A stretch of DNA of 38,237 bases from JAWKNZ01 sp041391425 (GTDB taxonomy: Bacteria > Bdellovibrionota_B > Oligoflexia > Oligoflexales > JAWKNZ01), in assembly GCA_041391425.1 (NCBI GenBank), contig JAWKNZ010000022.1, forward strand, positions 1 to 38,237, given 5' to 3'. The notes below the pieces were generated by a model. The model searched no databases, was not told where the DNA came from, and saw nothing but the letters and a program-made list of their open reading frames with translations. The position numbers and the translations under genes were made by a program. Positions 1 through 8,919 of this stretch are shown in pieces; the first letter of the stretch is position 1; every line of letters starts with the position of its first letter.

Positions 1-1163
1 AACTTGACACGGCATATTTTAAAGAGTTAGAGAAGCTCTCGTTAAATAGCCAAGGAAGAGGAGGATTTAAAATAGCCTACTCTCCAATACACGGCACAGG
101 CATTTACGCTGTTCCGCAAGCTCTGAAAAGGTTTGGTTTTGACAACATCATCATTGTCCCAGAACAAAGAGAACCAAATGGAAACTTTCCAACTGTAAAA
201 AGCCCCAACCCAGAAGACCCCGATGCCATGGAAATGGTTCTTGAGCTAGCAAAAAAAGAAAATGCCGATTTAGTAATAGCAACGGATCCAGATACGGATC
301 GTATTGCCGTCATCACAAAAGAAGAAAAAGATTTCGTTTGGTTTAATGGCAACCAACTAGGCTGTTTGTTAATAGATTATGTCTTGGGATCGCTTAAGCG
401 TGCCAACGCTCTTCCAAGCGATGCGACAATTATTAAAACGATAGTGACTACCGAATTACAAGATCTAATTGCCGAACATTATGGGGTAGATTCCACCAAC
501 ACGCTAACCGGCTTTAAGTGGATTTGCGATTTGATTGAACGTTATGAAACAGGTGAGATCAAACCATATAGGAATTTTATTTGCGGCGGTGAAGAAAGCT
601 ACGGATTTCTAATGGGCAAATTTGTCCGAGATAAAGATGCCATTATAGCTTCGTGCATAGCTGCAGAAATGACCGCTTGGCATAAAAGTGAGGGACGCAC
701 CTTATCTCAAGCTTTAGATGCTATATTTGCCAGACACGGTGTTTATCATGAACGTTTACACACACTTACCCTTCAGGGCAAAGAAGGTGCCGATAAAATT
801 CAAGAAATCATGACTGCAATCCGCAAAAACCCTCCCCACATAGTTGGTGATCATGCGGTTATTTGCTTTCTCGACATTCTAACAGGAGAGTACAAAGAAC
901 TCGGAGCTGATGGTTTTAAGACGGCAGCAAAGCTAGGGCTCCCCAGTTCAAACGTGTTACAGTTCTACTTAAAAGATAATATCAAAGTTAGCGTAAGACC
1001 CAGTGGTACAGAGCCTAAAATCAAATTCTATATTTCCGCCCATGCATCTTCTTTAGGAAAAACTGGACATGACCTAGCACCCATAAAAAAGCAAGTGGAA
1101 GAGTTAACCAAAGAAGTAGAAAATGATTTTATCTCATTAGCAAAATTACTTGGAAACGCCTGA
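1..1163 (+). CDS. Phosphoglucomutase/phosphomannomutase family protein (PGM2 type), 5' partial
   Basis: The reading frame is open from the window edge (first full codon at base 3), so the N-terminus and catalytic phosphoserine loop lie outside. What remains has the family landmarks in order: YSPIHGTG near the start (domain 2), the metal-binding loop TDPDTDR, GFKWICDLI, the sugar-binding loop GGEESYGF, and the C-terminal phosphate-binding loop RPSGTEPKIKFYI. Members of this family interconvert sugar 1- and 6-phosphates in the cytosol through a phosphoserine enzyme. The GFKWI and GGEESYGF forms fit the long PGM2/PgcA branch better than GlmM. Which sugar it prefers (glucose, mannose or a pentose) cannot be decided from this fragment. 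The ATG at 228 is internal and is not the true start. Confidence 0.93.
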   Translation, partial: LDTAYFKELEKLSLNSQGRGGFKIAYSPIHGTGIYAVPQALKRFGFDNIIIVPEQREPNGNFPTVKSPNPEDPDAMEMVLELAKKENADLVIATDPDTDRIAVITKEEKDFVWFNGNQLGCLLIDYVLGSLKRANALPSDATIIKTIVTTELQDLIAEHYGVDSTNTLTGFKWICDLIERYETGEIKPYRNFICGGEESYGFLMGKFVRDKDAIIASCIAAEMTAWHKSEGRTLSQALDAIFARHGVYHERLHTLTLQGKEGADKIQEIMTAIRKNPPHIVGDHAVICFLDILTGEYKELGADGFKTAAKLGLPSSNVLQFYLKDNIKVSVRPSGTEPKIKFYISAHASSLGKTGHDLAPIKKQVEELTKEVENDFISLAKLLGNA

Positions 1164-1389
1164 TACATTTGCATACAGATGCATAATCCTAAACAAGGTG
1201 AAAGCCCTCACATATTAAGAGGTGCTTCACTAACGCTCAACATAACGATAGAAAATCTACGAGAAACATAACAAGCCAATTTAGCAGAGAAAAACTTCAT
1301 TTATTCTAAATGACACAATTAAAAAAGACAATTCTTAGGGAAGACACCCTCCCTAAGGATCTCCCATCTATGTTAAAATTAAGATAATT
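1164..1389. other. Non-coding stretch with two hairpins downstream of the mutase gene
   Basis: No convincing gene is present. Two fold-back structures are visible. At 1198-1230, GTGAA-GC-CCT pairs with AGG-GC-TTCAC, a 10-bp stem with two single-base bulges. At 1334-1357, CTTAGGGA pairs perfectly with TCCCTAAG around an 8-base loop. Neither is followed by a clear T-run, so they are only possible transcript ends or processing sites for the mutase gene. The larger palindromic element follows immediately. Confidence 0.4.
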
Positions 1390-1568
1390 AAAATTTTGTA
1401 ACTATTCAGCGTATTTTTTATCTGATCGATTCAGCCTTGACTGCCCGTCATCCTGAGTGAAGCGAAGGATCTCGAAATTGCGAAATAGATCCTTCGCTTC
1501 ACTCAGGATGACGGTGTATCAAGCGACATATTGAAGGGAAAAGATACGCTGAATAGTTACAAAATTTT
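1390..1568. repeat. Nested palindromic element (MITE/REP-like), 179 bp
   Basis: Two inverted repeats sit one inside the other. The outer arms, 1390-1414 and 1544-1568, are perfect 25-bp reverse complements beginning AAAATTTTGTAACTATTCAG. The inner arms, 1445-1472 and 1487-1514, are perfect 28-bp reverse complements around a 14-base loop; the inner core contains GTCATCCTGAGTGAAGCGAA. The inner arm is clearly more GC-rich than its surroundings. No open reading frame or transposase lies inside, and I see no clear target-site duplication. The core resembles a short palindrome I recall as common in many bacterial genomes, which would make this a REP/MITE-like mobile repeat. As RNA it would form one long hairpin and could stop or stabilise transcripts. 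Confidence 0.85.
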
Positions 1569-1673
1569 TTCACAGCATTCGTCTTTAGACATAGGGATGA
1601 GCTTTCATCCTATAATAAGAAGGTAGCGACAAACGAACCCCGTGTAAACGCTCCTTAACGTATAGTTAATATT

Positions 1674-2576
1674 ATGGGAACAAATGTGCAAACAAAATTG
1701 AAAATCTTAATTAAATTAAGCATGGCAATCGTAATATTATCTTTTTCAATCGCCTTACTACCCGCTCAGAGCGCCGCTCAAAGCAATTATAATAAGGCCG
1801 TTGAGGGGGGAGAAGTTGTTAGAAATAAACTTTTCCCAAAGAAAAACAAAGTCGAAATCAACGGACCCAATCTAGGAATGATTCTTAACCAATCCTATAT
1901 AGACTCTTATGTCGCACATGGCGGCATAAACTATTTTGTGAATGAAGAGTGGGGATTTGGCATTGAAGGCTTAGTCGCAACGAACAAGGATAAGTCTGAA
2001 AGGACTTGTATTGAAAACTTTTTCAATAACCCCCCTCCACGAGAAAGCATACTTCCCTGCAGCCCAGACCCCTCAGTTATACCAGATAATAGCAAAGTAA
2101 CTTATGGCCCAGCTTATGTTCCCATTAGAGAAATAGACTACATAGTTGCAGCAACCGCAGTTTGGAATCCGATTTATGGAAAGCAATTATTTTTTCTATC
2201 AGCAACCGGCTATCTCGATCTATACTTAACAATGGGCGGTGGTCTTGTTTTCTCAAAATTTTATAAAAAACAAACACAGTTAGGTAATGGCAATCCTAGC
2301 AGAGGAGAAACGTCCGCCGAAGGCACCGGTGGTCCCAGTATTGGCACAACAGCAGACGAGATAGATACGAATGGCAACCACTATTACGGTATAGAAGGAA
2401 GGCCAGAAGCCGAAGAAAACACAAACGCTATGTTCACACTTGGCATAGGACAAAAATACCACTTTGCAAAGCGTTTTAACTTCAAAATCGAATTAAGAAA
2501 CTACACCCTCATTGGCACCGATGCTGGTTTTGACTTGTTCTTCTCCCTGATGAGTGGGGTAGGAATGCGTTTCTAA
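1674..2576 (+). CDS. Outer membrane beta-barrel protein
   Basis: 300 residues. A basic N-terminus and hydrophobic segment (about residues 8-33) end in AQSAAQ, a good signal peptidase I site. Next comes VVRNKLFPKKNKVEINGP followed by alternating aromatic and hydrophobic strands, and the protein ends in F (GVGMRF), as barrel proteins often do. The KLF-(K)-x-E opening and NEEWGFGIEG segment resemble the outer-membrane beta-barrel domain family found in myxobacteria and Bdellovibrio relatives (I recall TIGR04565). A loop at about residues 100-150 has two cysteines and many prolines; a second at about 205-240 is Gly/Asn-rich. These are probably surface loops. The function is unknown. ATG 1674 gives a long signal peptide; ATG 1722 is an alternative, and neither has a strong ribosome site. 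Confidence 0.8.
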   Translation: MGTNVQTKLKILIKLSMAIVILSFSIALLPAQSAAQSNYNKAVEGGEVVRNKLFPKKNKVEINGPNLGMILNQSYIDSYVAHGGINYFVNEEWGFGIEGLVATNKDKSERTCIENFFNNPPPRESILPCSPDPSVIPDNSKVTYGPAYVPIREIDYIVAATAVWNPIYGKQLFFLSATGYLDLYLTMGGGLVFSKFYKKQTQLGNGNPSRGETSAEGTGGPSIGTTADEIDTNGNHYYGIEGRPEAEENTNAMFTLGIGQKYHFAKRFNFKIELRNYTLIGTDAGFDLFFSLMSGVGMRF

Positions 2577-2626
2577 GCTAGAAAAGGCCACCTAGCATAA
2601 ATAATCCACCACGGACTACTTTTTAA

Positions 2627-2666
2627 AAAACGCCTGCTATGCATAACAGTAGCACATTAGCGTTTT
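2627..2666. terminator. Bidirectional terminator between the barrel gene and ssb
   Basis: AAAACGC at 2627-2633 pairs with GCGTTTT at 2660-2666, and inside it TGCTA (2635-2639) pairs with TAGCA (2650-2654). The plus strand ends in TTTTATT, and the minus strand continues GCGTTTTTT. It lies between convergent genes, so one hairpin can end both transcripts. Confidence 0.65.
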
Positions 2667-2716
2667 ATTATATCTTGACAGATCCCACACTCAGGCAGCC
2701 CTTAAAATACTATTGA

Positions 2717-3205
2717 CTAAAAAGGAATCTCATCTAAAGAAGCCGTATCGGGTCCGCCAAATCTGGAGGTAAAATCAGCATCAGCCTGAGGGAAGTCACC
2801 ACCAGTATCTTGTGCGCCCATACCGCTACTTGAACGTCCTTCAAATCCACTATACCCTGAAGAAGCATTATCACGCGCGCCTGGTAAAAATTGAACGTTT
2901 GTTCCAACAATTTCAGTAGTATAGCGCTTTTGTCCATTCTTATCATCCCAAGAACGGGTCTGCAAGCGCCCTTCCACATAAACACCACGCCCTTTGGCTA
3001 AATATTTAGCACAATTCTCCGCTGTCTTTTGCCAAACGATAACACGATGCCACTCTGTCATCTCCTGGCGTTGACCATCTGGGCCATTACGGAACTCAGT
3101 CGTAGCTATATTCATGGTACAAACGGGAACTTGATTTTGCGTGTAACGTAATTCAGGGTCCTGTCCCAATCTTCCCATAATCATTACTTTGTTAATTGAG
3201 GCCAT
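2717..3205 (-). CDS. ssb: Single-stranded DNA-binding protein SSB
   Basis: 162 residues. The N-terminal OB fold (about 1-108) begins MASINKVMIMGRLGQDPELR and contains the family segments TEWHRVIVWQKTAE, LAKGRGVYVEGRLQTRSW and YTTEIV. A flexible Gly/Ser-rich linker follows, and the acidic tip DEIPF recruits repair and replication partners in this family. It coats single-stranded DNA during replication, recombination and repair, normally as a homotetramer. The start is supported by AAAGGAAA upstream of the ATG. It is transcribed alone, convergent with the barrel gene and divergent from the lipoprotein at 3562. Confidence 0.97.
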   Translation of the reverse strand: MASINKVMIMGRLGQDPELRYTQNQVPVCTMNIATTEFRNGPDGQRQEMTEWHRVIVWQKTAENCAKYLAKGRGVYVEGRLQTRSWDDKNGQKRYTTEIVGTNVQFLPGARDNASSGYSGFEGRSSSGMGAQDTGGDFPQADADFTSRFGGPDTASLDEIPF

Positions 3206-3561
3206 AATTAGATTTCCTTTAAGTTTTAACCTATTATTTATATTAATTGCTTCTAGTTAGATCCTACAGTGCATATGCCTTATCGTCTTGTCTAAATAAA
3301 CAGCAAAGTTTATTTACTAATCATGATAACAGCAATGCATACACTGAGTATTACCTGACCCAACGCATATCATACAAGGTAAATTTAGAAATTGCTGTAA
3401 TCGCTGTGCCATGCCATGTTACTTTAAGGGTTATCACCTGCATCACTAAATAGGCACCTAGATAATCAGGGCAAGCCAAGCATGTGGGAAAGGTTGTTTT
3501 ACAAAAAACTGAAAAGATAGCAGCAAATTGAGCTTAAAAGTAATTTAAGGAGAAGCAAACT
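3206..3561. other. Divergent intergenic region between ssb and a lipoprotein gene
   Basis: This stretch must hold the promoters of ssb (leftward) and of the lipoprotein at 3562 (rightward). The ssb-proximal part is very AT-rich. An open frame at 3247-3453 has no ribosome site and a low-complexity translation with no recognisable domain, so I do not call it a gene. I see no operator, repeat or RNA gene here that I can defend. Confidence 0.4.
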
Positions 3562-5082
3562 ATGCTTTCAAATATACAAAACATTAGAAGCACTTACTTA
3601 CTACACCAACCAGTAATCACAGCTTCTTTTTTTCTTATTTTAATATGCTTAACAAGCTCCTGTGCAAAAGAAGAAACATTTCCAGAGATAGGAAAAAATA
3701 TTGCAAGCCCTATAGATATTATCACGTCACCAGATCAAGAACATTTTTACGTTTTAAATGCTGACCTTGACCGTACCTACAATAAAGGCAGTATCCTCGT
3801 CATCGATCAGTCTGGCGAAAAAATTACTAGCATTTCAACTCCTAGGCTGGGTCGAAGTTTAAGTATTGTAGATCATACCTTGATTGCAACTTTTGATGAC
3901 CCCGGACCAGAAAAGGGCGAAGATCCTCAAGTGCGTTTATATGATATTACTGAGCCCGCAAACCCAACTCTAATCACCTCACACATTCTTGATAGTAAAG
4001 ATTGTAACTTTCCTTTAAATGCTGTGGGCCGTTCAAACTACAGATATTATGCTATGACGTGTTATGGAGGGGTTTTATACATAGGAGATTTGGAACAAAA
4101 AACCCTTAAAAAAGTCAGAGACTACCCTGGTTCACAATCGCGGCGTGCTCTCTATATCGACTCTAATAGAGGCCTACTCTTCGCCTTTCCCACAGTCTTA
4201 GGTTCACCAGAAACTCTCAAAGATGCTGTTATGGAAGATACTGCACAATGGGACGAAGATTTTAATAAAACCCTCGAAGCAAATGAAATTCCTGACACCT
4301 ATGAAGACTCCATAAAAGCTAGACGCGATCAGAAAATTCTCCGCAACAAATATCAATTCACAGTCTATGATATAAATAAGGAATCTCAAGAAACGGATGC
4401 AAACGGAGAAAATTTCCCGCTGCGAGATCCCGAATCAGAAATCGTCGAATCCGAACTACGTTGGCTCTATTTTAACCTTACCAACTTTGATGGCACTCCC
4501 GACAACCCAACTGGCTATACCGATAATACTGTAAAATATTACCGCACTAATTTTTGGGAAGCAAAGCCAGACCCAGATGATACCAATGCCTTTTTTCTTT
4601 CTCACAGAGGACTAGGTGTATCTGGCAAAGCACCAGATGCCAACAACATTATCAGAGTCTCAATCACTGGAGACATCAAAGCAAACGAAAATGGAGACGT
4701 GCCAAAAACTAAAGATTTTTTTAACTTTCAAAGGGTTTATGGTTTTGGCGGTGCCCAGAACAACCCAGAAAAAACCAACTATACAGGAGACTTTGAGTTT
4801 ACCTACTCAAAGGGAGAAAAAATAATTATTGTAAATGACTTCAGAGACTTAGCTAACTTTCGCCAATCCGGTGGAGCACACTTTGCAGTTTCTGCTGCAA
4901 CCCTCGAAGACGGAGGTCTGTGGTTTGCAGAAAAAAACTCGACAAGCGGCTTCGACGGTTTTTATCAGTTAGCAGTGGGAAAAAATGGACGCATAGCAAC
5001 CTGCTCTTTTTATGGCAATGTTGTTATCCTCTTGGACGTTCATATAGATACTGATATAACGGAATTTAAGAGAGTCAATTAA
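3562..5082 (+). CDS. Putative lipoprotein with beta-propeller-like repeats
   Basis: 506 residues. A hydrophobic stretch ends in the lipobox LTSSC (Cys near residue 34), so the mature protein is probably lipid-anchored. The body has recurring short segments typical of beta-propellers, for example DIITSPDQEHFYVLNAD followed by SILVIDQSGEKI, QVRLYDITEPANPTLI and GVLYIGDLEQKTLKKV, each about one blade long. A charged helical insertion lies at about residues 220-260. No catalytic motif is recognised. The start is fixed by AAGGAGA a few bases before the ATG. It stands alone: ssb diverges from it, and smc follows after a hairpin. It may be a binding or scaffold protein of the envelope; this is inferred from the fold only. 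Confidence 0.72.
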   Translation: MLSNIQNIRSTYLLHQPVITASFFLILICLTSSCAKEETFPEIGKNIASPIDIITSPDQEHFYVLNADLDRTYNKGSILVIDQSGEKITSISTPRLGRSLSIVDHTLIATFDDPGPEKGEDPQVRLYDITEPANPTLITSHILDSKDCNFPLNAVGRSNYRYYAMTCYGGVLYIGDLEQKTLKKVRDYPGSQSRRALYIDSNRGLLFAFPTVLGSPETLKDAVMEDTAQWDEDFNKTLEANEIPDTYEDSIKARRDQKILRNKYQFTVYDINKESQETDANGENFPLRDPESEIVESELRWLYFNLTNFDGTPDNPTGYTDNTVKYYRTNFWEAKPDPDDTNAFFLSHRGLGVSGKAPDANNIIRVSITGDIKANENGDVPKTKDFFNFQRVYGFGGAQNNPEKTNYTGDFEFTYSKGEKIIIVNDFRDLANFRQSGGAHFAVSAATLEDGGLWFAEKNSTSGFDGFYQLAVGKNGRIATCSFYGNVVILLDVHIDTDITEFKRVN

Positions 5083-5087
5083 AAAGA

Positions 5088-5116
5088 AATTCATCCCAAG
5101 GCATACGGGATAAATT
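5088..5116 (+). terminator. Possible terminator hairpin after the lipoprotein gene
   Basis: AATTCATCCC pairs with GGGATAAATT (9 of 10 pairs) around a 9-base loop, starting 5 bases after the stop codon. The downstream arm has no long T-run, so termination here would be weak. Confidence 0.35.
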
Positions 5117-5200
5117 ATAAACTAAATGTGAGTAAGATCAATAGCGTAACAATGCGCTTACATCTTTCTCTTAAGATCAATAAAAAGGTCAATAGATACT

Positions 5201-8200
5201 ATGTTTTTAAAAAAAATCATCAATAATGGTTTCAAATCATTTGCTGATCGTATCACAATTACCTTAGACAAGAATCACATCACAGGTATCGTAGGGCCTA
5301 ATGGTTCAGGTAAAAGTAATGTAATAGACTCTGTTCGCTGGGTTATGGGTGAACAAAATGCAAAAATGCTACGGGGCGAGAAAGCCACCGATATTATCTT
5401 TGCCGGCTCTGAAAAACGCAAGCCACTCGGTATGGCGGAAGTTACGCTTGTATTTGACAATTCTGAAGGGTCGAGTTTTTGTACACCAGAATACCGACAT
5501 GAAACAGAAATAACTCTAACGAGACGACTCTATATTGACGGTCAGCGGGAATACTTAATTAACAAAAAACCATGCCGTCTTAAAGACATTGTAAGCTTCT
5601 TTACTTCAACAGGATTGGGTGGACGTAGTTACTCAATGATCCAACAAGGGCAAGTAGATCGTATTTTACAGGCAAAACCAGAAGAAATTCGTGAAATTTT
5701 AGAAGAAGCTGCGGGCACATTAGTATTCAAAAAAAGAAAACATGAAGCTTTAAAAAAGTTAGAAGCCACCCGCCTTAACCTTTCTAGAATAGAAGATATC
5801 TTGCATGAGGTCGAAAGACAAAAAGGTGCTTTACATGAACAAGTCGAAAAAGCAAGAAAATTCAAATCATTAGCAGAAGAGCTTAAAGTAAAAGAAATAG
5901 AACTCTTAAGTCACAACTTCACCGCTTTTAGCGAAAAACTCAAAGCAATTGAATCAGAGCTGACTAAGCTTTCTGATAGAGAGATTCAACTAGTCACACA
6001 AATCAACGATTTTGAAATCAAACAATCAGAGCTGCAAGATCAATTAAACGAAGCCGATCCAGAAGTACAGGCACTTAACGAAGCAATTACTGTATTAAGG
6101 GAAAAAATCGCCCGTTCAGAGGCTTCACTCATCAATGCAAATCACTTGCTTGAAAATGGAGATGAAAGGCTCAGCCAATTAGATGGCGAAATCACTGAAG
6201 AAGGGGATGCTTTAAAAGAACTTGAGCAAAGAGTAGAAGAAAAAACGCTTGAACTGTCTAAAGCAGATGAACAAGCTCAGCAATTGAAAGACCAGCTGGA
6301 AACCTTCCAATATGAAATGGAGATGGCAGCAGAAGAAGCCCAAGTATTTTCTAATAAAATAGACGAGTTCGAAGATGAACTTAAAAATCTCGACAGGCTT
6401 ATTGAAAGTAATAAACTACGCCAAGAGTCGATCGAGAGAGATTTTTCAAACTCGGAGCGCAACAAAAACAAAATCAAAGATCAACTCATTAATGCCGAGT
6501 CTGAACTTTCACAAACTTTAATTTTGGTCGACTCAGCTCAAGTAAAAGTATCAAACAAGAGAAAAGGATTAGACGCCGAGCTCAATGAAAAAAACTCCAG
6601 AGAAAACGCCATAACCCAAAGAAACCAAAAAATAAAAGACCTCTCACATAAACGAGATATCCTCAAAGAAGAGTACTTAAACACACGCGCAAAATTAACT
6701 TCACTTCAAGACTTAGAAGCATCTTCAAGCGATCTAGCCTCACAGAGGCAAAAAATCAAAGAAGAAGAATCAGATTTAAGTCAAATCATGCTTGGTGTGC
6801 TTACAGATTATATTTCTTTTAATGAAACAGCCGAAGAGCTGTCAGAAAAAGCTTCTGGAGCCTTTGAAAAGTGGGCGGAGCGCATAATAGTCAACGGTCT
6901 AGACCAATTCAATAACCTTGTCCGTATTGCCCATAGTAAAAATATAGGAGGAATGCCGGTCAGCGTTCTCAGCTCACAAGAACTTCCTGAGCAAAAGGCA
7001 ATTCAAGAATGGGCCGAAAAATTTGATGCCCAACCTTTTTCACATTTTCTTACAGTTGACCCATCCCTCGAAGGATTAGCACAATTCGTGAACAGGATCT
7101 TCCATTTACCCATACTTGTTCTAGAAAATGAAGTCTTAGAAGAATTGCCTAGAGGTGCCATAGTTATTACCGCACAAGGGGTTGTCTTTTCAGGGCAAGA
7201 TGAGTTCATTGTCGGCAACCAAAAAGGAAAAGGAGCCTTAAAACGCAAAACAGAAATAGAAGATTTAGCTAAAAATCTGAAAGAACTCGAGAGCAAACTT
7301 GCCGCTTCCCAAAGCGAAATAGACACATTAGATGCATCCCAAACAGAAGATCGAATTATCATTCAAGAAATCGATCAAAAACTTCAAAATCAAAATCAAG
7401 AAGTTCTTCAACTTATGAGTGACCTACAATCAGCGAAACAGCAGGCAAACTCTAAACAAGAGCTCATTGGAACATTGCGAGAAGAATACGGGCAATTAGA
7501 AGAGACTACTGACAAATTCGCAAATGAGCTTGAGTCCTTAAGAAAAAATCTTAACTCCTATCAAACGGAGAGGAATCAAACAGAAGTTGAACTAGAAGAT
7601 ACGAAAGAACAATCACAATCTTTAATCGACAGAAAAGAAGAACTCACTACACTCACTGAGCAAAGGCGTATAGAGCTGGCTAAAGGTGAGGCGCGTGCGC
7701 AAGCATTGCGCGAAAATCACAATTCTTTTGCTGGGCAGCTTGAATCAATGCAAACCAAGCTAACTCGAAAATATCAAGAAAAGAATGAATTGATTGAGAA
7801 GATCAAAAAAGCAAAAGACGAAAGCGTACGTTTAGAAAAAGACATTGAAACCTTTATCTTAACACGTGAAGAGAAAGAAAATTTACTTGCCGAAAAACGC
7901 GAAGAAAATTCTGGCATAATTGAAGAACTAAGAGTTATTGAAAACAGATTAAGAGAGCTTAGATCTGAGCAACAAAAAAGCCAAAAGGTCACTTCAGATA
8001 AAAACGTCGAAATAGAAAGACTTAAATTAGGTATTGAATCCACTACTGAGCAAGCACAAACAAAATACCACATCAATTTAGAAGAATATGAATTTGAAAA
8101 AATCGACAACTTCAAAGCTGACGGGCGTCAGCGCGAAGTGAACAAATTACGTGATAAAATCGATGCTATGGGCCCCATTAATGTGATGGCAATTGATGAG

Positions 8201-8857
8201 TATGAAGAATTAGTTAAGCGAGAGGATTTTATCAACTCTCAAAAAGACGAAGTTATTTCGTCAGTTGATCTTCTTGAAACAGCAATTGAAGAGATAGAAA
8301 CAAATTCAACAACAAAGTTTATTCAAACCTTTGAAACTTTGAATATAGAATTTCAAGGGTTATTCCCTATTTTATTCCCTGGTGGCGAAGCTCAAATTGT
8401 AATGACTAATCCGGAAGATCCTCTGGAGGGCGGTGTTGAAATACTTGTAAGGCTCCCAGGGAAGAAACAACAAAATATGCGCCTTTTCTCTGGTGGTGAA
8501 AAAGCCTTAACCGCAATCGCACTTATTTTTGCTTTATTAAAATCAAAACCAACTCCTTTTTGCTTTTTAGATGAGGTTGATGCGCCATTAGACGAAACAA
8601 ATGTTGGACGCTACAACAGAGTCCTTGAAGCTCTATCAGATCGCTTTCAATTTATTGTCATCACTCACAACAGAAGGACCATGGAGGTTCTAGACACGCT
8701 CTTTGGTGTCACCATGCAGGAGCCTGGGGTATCAAAAGTCGTAGGGGTGGACATGACCAAAGACTTACCCTCCCACCTTAAAAAAGCATTTAAAGATACT
8801 CCCAAACCACTGCCCGTCAATACGCAGCAAATTGGGCATGCAGCAACAGTACAATAA
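5201..8857 (+). CDS. smc: Chromosome segregation/condensation ATPase SMC
   Basis: 1218 residues, near the usual size. The N-terminal half of the ATPase head carries Walker A GPNGSGKSN (residues 32-40) and then GGRSYSMIQQGQVDRIL. Two long heptad coiled coils flank a hinge at about residues 529-676. The C-terminal head has the ABC signature LFSGGEKALTAIAL (1095 on) and Walker B CFLDEVDAPLDE (catalytic D1124-E1125). SMC dimers, with ScpA and ScpB, organise and segregate the nucleoid. No scpA, scpB or par genes are in this window. The ATG is preceded by a weak AAAAAGG. The C-terminal tail after the D-loop is about 90 residues and unremarkable. Confidence 0.98.
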   Translation: MFLKKIINNGFKSFADRITITLDKNHITGIVGPNGSGKSNVIDSVRWVMGEQNAKMLRGEKATDIIFAGSEKRKPLGMAEVTLVFDNSEGSSFCTPEYRHETEITLTRRLYIDGQREYLINKKPCRLKDIVSFFTSTGLGGRSYSMIQQGQVDRILQAKPEEIREILEEAAGTLVFKKRKHEALKKLEATRLNLSRIEDILHEVERQKGALHEQVEKARKFKSLAEELKVKEIELLSHNFTAFSEKLKAIESELTKLSDREIQLVTQINDFEIKQSELQDQLNEADPEVQALNEAITVLREKIARSEASLINANHLLENGDERLSQLDGEITEEGDALKELEQRVEEKTLELSKADEQAQQLKDQLETFQYEMEMAAEEAQVFSNKIDEFEDELKNLDRLIESNKLRQESIERDFSNSERNKNKIKDQLINAESELSQTLILVDSAQVKVSNKRKGLDAELNEKNSRENAITQRNQKIKDLSHKRDILKEEYLNTRAKLTSLQDLEASSSDLASQRQKIKEEESDLSQIMLGVLTDYISFNETAEELSEKASGAFEKWAERIIVNGLDQFNNLVRIAHSKNIGGMPVSVLSSQELPEQKAIQEWAEKFDAQPFSHFLTVDPSLEGLAQFVNRIFHLPILVLENEVLEELPRGAIVITAQGVVFSGQDEFIVGNQKGKGALKRKTEIEDLAKNLKELESKLAASQSEIDTLDASQTEDRIIIQEIDQKLQNQNQEVLQLMSDLQSAKQQANSKQELIGTLREEYGQLEETTDKFANELESLRKNLNSYQTERNQTEVELEDTKEQSQSLIDRKEELTTLTEQRRIELAKGEARAQALRENHNSFAGQLESMQTKLTRKYQEKNELIEKIKKAKDESVRLEKDIETFILTREEKENLLAEKREENSGIIEELRVIENRLRELRSEQQKSQKVTSDKNVEIERLKLGIESTTEQAQTKYHINLEEYEFEKIDNFKADGRQREVNKLRDKIDAMGPINVMAIDEYEELVKREDFINSQKDEVISSVDLLETAIEEIETNSTTKFIQTFETLNIEFQGLFPILFPGGEAQIVMTNPEDPLEGGVEILVRLPGKKQQNMRLFSGGEKALTAIALIFALLKSKPTPFCFLDEVDAPLDETNVGRYNRVLEALSDRFQFIVITHNRRTMEVLDTLFGVTMQEPGVSKVVGVDMTKDLPSHLKKAFKDTPKPLPVNTQQIGHAATVQ

Positions 8858-8873
8858 AATAAAACTATGGCAG

Positions 8874-8894
8874 AGAGGGGAGCAAGCTCCCTCT
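8874..8894 (-). terminator. Hairpin between smc and the convergent lipoprotein gene
   Basis: AGAGGG-G-AG pairs with CTCCCTCT with one bulged G. On the minus strand it is followed by a T-rich tract (complement of AATAAAATAAAACT), so it best serves the gene at 8920-11214, which ends 25 bases before it. Confidence 0.45.
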
Positions 8895-8919
8895 TAAATA
8901 GACTTCCTGTCATTTAACA

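Noticed and set aside
3247..3453. 68-codon open frame on the plus strand between ssb and the lipoprotein
   Set aside because: No ribosome site, no domain, and a composition typical of chance AT-rich frames; it lies in the divergent promoter region.
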